Origin: Helopsaltes ochotensis
Lineage: Eukaryota; Chordata; Aves; Passeriformes; Locustellidae
Assembly (NCBI GenBank): GCA_013400155.1
Contig: VXBM01001629.1
Location: 23,084 to 87,083, forward strand
Direction: 5' to 3'
Length of the DNA stretch: 64,000 nt
Numbering within the stretch: the first letter of the stretch is position 1; every line of letters begins with the position of its first letter. Under the pieces are notes generated by a model. It did no database searches, was not told the DNA's origin, and saw only the letters and a list, made by a program, of their open reading frames with translations. The translations under genes were made by a program, and so were the position numbers. This document shows positions 62,501 through 64,000 of this stretch, piece by piece.

Positions 62501-64000
62501 AGAGAACTTAAGGATAGGCAGCACATGATACTGTTATAAAAATAACAGAATACATCAATGGAACCAGAAACAAAAGTAACCTCATGGTGCTGATTCACAT
62601 CAGAGATGCCAACAACTCAAAAAGTTGCAGCTCATGAGTTTGTTTCAAAAAAAAAAAGAGAGTTTTGGCCCCTACTTCATGGCTGCATGACAGTAATTTA
62701 GTAATTCTTGATGTAAAAGTTTGTCAGATGCATATTCCAGGCAATACCTCCTCCCCCTCGTTGAATCATACAGGCTGTGTCCTAATCAAATTATATTTTT
62801 GAAGTGTTTCCTCACTGAATCCCACAAGATTGTTTCTCATATTTTCCCCCACATATGCTTTTGAAACTGACGATCCTGAAGCTGCCAGCAGAGCCTTCTT
62901 TCTTCTCTCTCTTCCCTACCCACCCCCCCCCTTTCTTTTTTTTGAGGGGGGAGGAAGAGAGTCATAGTTGTGTTCGTCATTTTTCAGTCCTTCACAATCT
63001 GCCCTGTCAGCTGACAATATCTAAAAATATCAGGAAGACCAATGTTTATTTCGGTCATTTCAGGATTATGCCTGCTTTTTTTTTCATAAGACAGTCACCA
63101 TTTATTAAAGTCAGAAAAACTCTTGCATTAAGGTCTTTTGTGTCCTGTTGGACTGTCAGTGACCTTCCCCAGTATTTATGAGGAGGCTCATTGATCTCTT
63201 CCAGCAAATACAGTTGGAGGCTCCCCCTTATAACCAGGGAGAGAAGGCAAACTGGAAAACAGCACAGTAGAGATGTGGAATCACTCACCTAAGCTGCTGC
63301 CGTTTGCTTCCACATCATTAGTCAGTGATTAATACACAAGAACAAAACATTATGTCCTTGGCTGCCCACTGGTTACCCCTGCTTATCACAAGCCAGTTAC
63401 ATCATACCCTGTTTTTTATTTACAATGGACTCACTGTTGTCTTTTGAATTATTTCCAGTTGTATCCCAAGAGTTGTTCTCTGTGCATTGTAATAACCATG
63501 TACCACCTGTTTCCTCCAAAACTGGCTTGCAAGAAGACATTTAATTCACTTGTGCCCAATCATTTGCTAAAACAGATTTCATTGCTGGGTTACAGCCTAG
63601 TGCTTTCCAGAACTTCTTCTGATGTTCTAACAGTATATGGCCACTGACAGCATCTGGTTACCCAGATCTGCATCTTCAGTATTCCCATAGTTCCTGGCAC
63701 AACAGCTACAGGGATAGCCAGGATCACAAGAGGAGATGTCTAGGAAATGCTGAAATGCAGCTGTGGGGCTAACAGCCTTGTGCAAGTGTGTAATTTGAGT
63801 GAAACACATCCACCATATTGAACACTAGAAAGGTATTGCCTGGCCCCTGGAACCATGCAGCAAAGGCAACAGGTGACCCACACACAACTGAAGGCAAAGT
63901 TGAGATAGCTGTTATTAATACATGGGCTCAAACTATTTTCCTGCAGGTCTCATGTCCAGGGTAAAATCAAAGACAGTCTTCATGGACTTCTTCACTAGCA
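53564..64000. other. long AT-rich stretch without recognised features
   Basis: I found no CR1, LTR, exon or RNA gene in these 10.4 kb. An imperfect CCTGCCTRTYACT/GATATATTCC repeat lies at 53791-53893, and a C-run next to a T-run at about 62921-62942. Open frames (for example 56505-56825 minus, 62855-63181 plus) lack known domains. Distant regulatory or intronic sequence cannot be excluded. Confidence 0.5.
53791..53893 (+). repeat. imperfect local repeats
   Basis: TTTCTGATATATT, ATATATTCCTGCCT and GGATACTCC each occur two or more times within 100 bases, giving overlapping partial duplications with an inverted CCTGGATACTCCAGG element. Confidence 0.8.

Noticed and set aside
1..64000. tRNA, rRNA, U6 or other small RNA genes and CRISPR-like arrays
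   Set aside because: No cloverleaf with A/B boxes, no snRNA landmark sequences and no regularly spaced direct repeats were seen; the repeats present are microsatellites, short tandem duplications or retroelements.

Overview
The window looks like ordinary non-coding DNA from a bird genome, most likely a passerine. The main evidence is CR1 non-LTR retrotransposon debris: at least nine fragments on both strands, several ending in the avian CR1 3' signature (a TTGGAAGGGACCT-like block and ATTCTATG-type ends). Solo or near-solo LTRs of endogenous retroviruses (ERVs) with 4-6 bp target-site duplications (TSDs) are also present. The passerine assignment is inferred from the look of the LTR families; no database was searched. 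The DNA is AT-rich, with short GC-rich islands only inside LTRs. I found no protein-coding gene I can defend, and no tRNA, rRNA, snRNA or CRISPR array. Nearly all open reading frames are chance frames or lie inside repeats. One weak two-exon candidate on the minus strand (7.4 kb and 14.65 kb) is recorded as speculation.

Layout. 0-2.2 kb: tail of a plus-strand LTR meeting a minus-strand LTR of the same family, then a decayed CR1 endonuclease segment carrying a 41-bp tandem duplication, then A-rich DNA. 2.2-19.8 kb: mostly unique AT-rich sequence with two ancient CR1/L3-like copies (8.5 and 12.5 kb), a pair of related unknown repeats (10.0 and 15.3 kb) and microsatellites. 19.8-30.9 kb: CR1 fragments and one 654-bp LTR. 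31-38.7 kb: mostly unique. 38.7-39.8 kb: a CpG-rich minus-strand LTR candidate. 42.2-43.8 kb: two related LTRs lying tail to tail. 46.7-47.6 kb: CR1 plus an ERV fragment. 49.6-53.6 kb: a dense LTR cluster. 53.6-64 kb: unique AT-rich DNA.

The most interesting signal is in the cluster at 49.6-51.55 kb. One ERV remnant, flanked by a GATAT duplication, consists of a complete 5' LTR, a 22-bp primer-binding-site-like spacer and the 3' part of a second LTR. The two LTR ends differ mainly by G-to-A changes on the plus strand (about 30 against about 3 in the opposite direction by hand alignment). A third copy at the window start keeps G at further sites that are A in both. This is the pattern expected of APOBEC/AID-type cytidine deamination of retroviral minus-strand DNA. 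I see no evidence for a new gene system; the interest lies in retroelement history.
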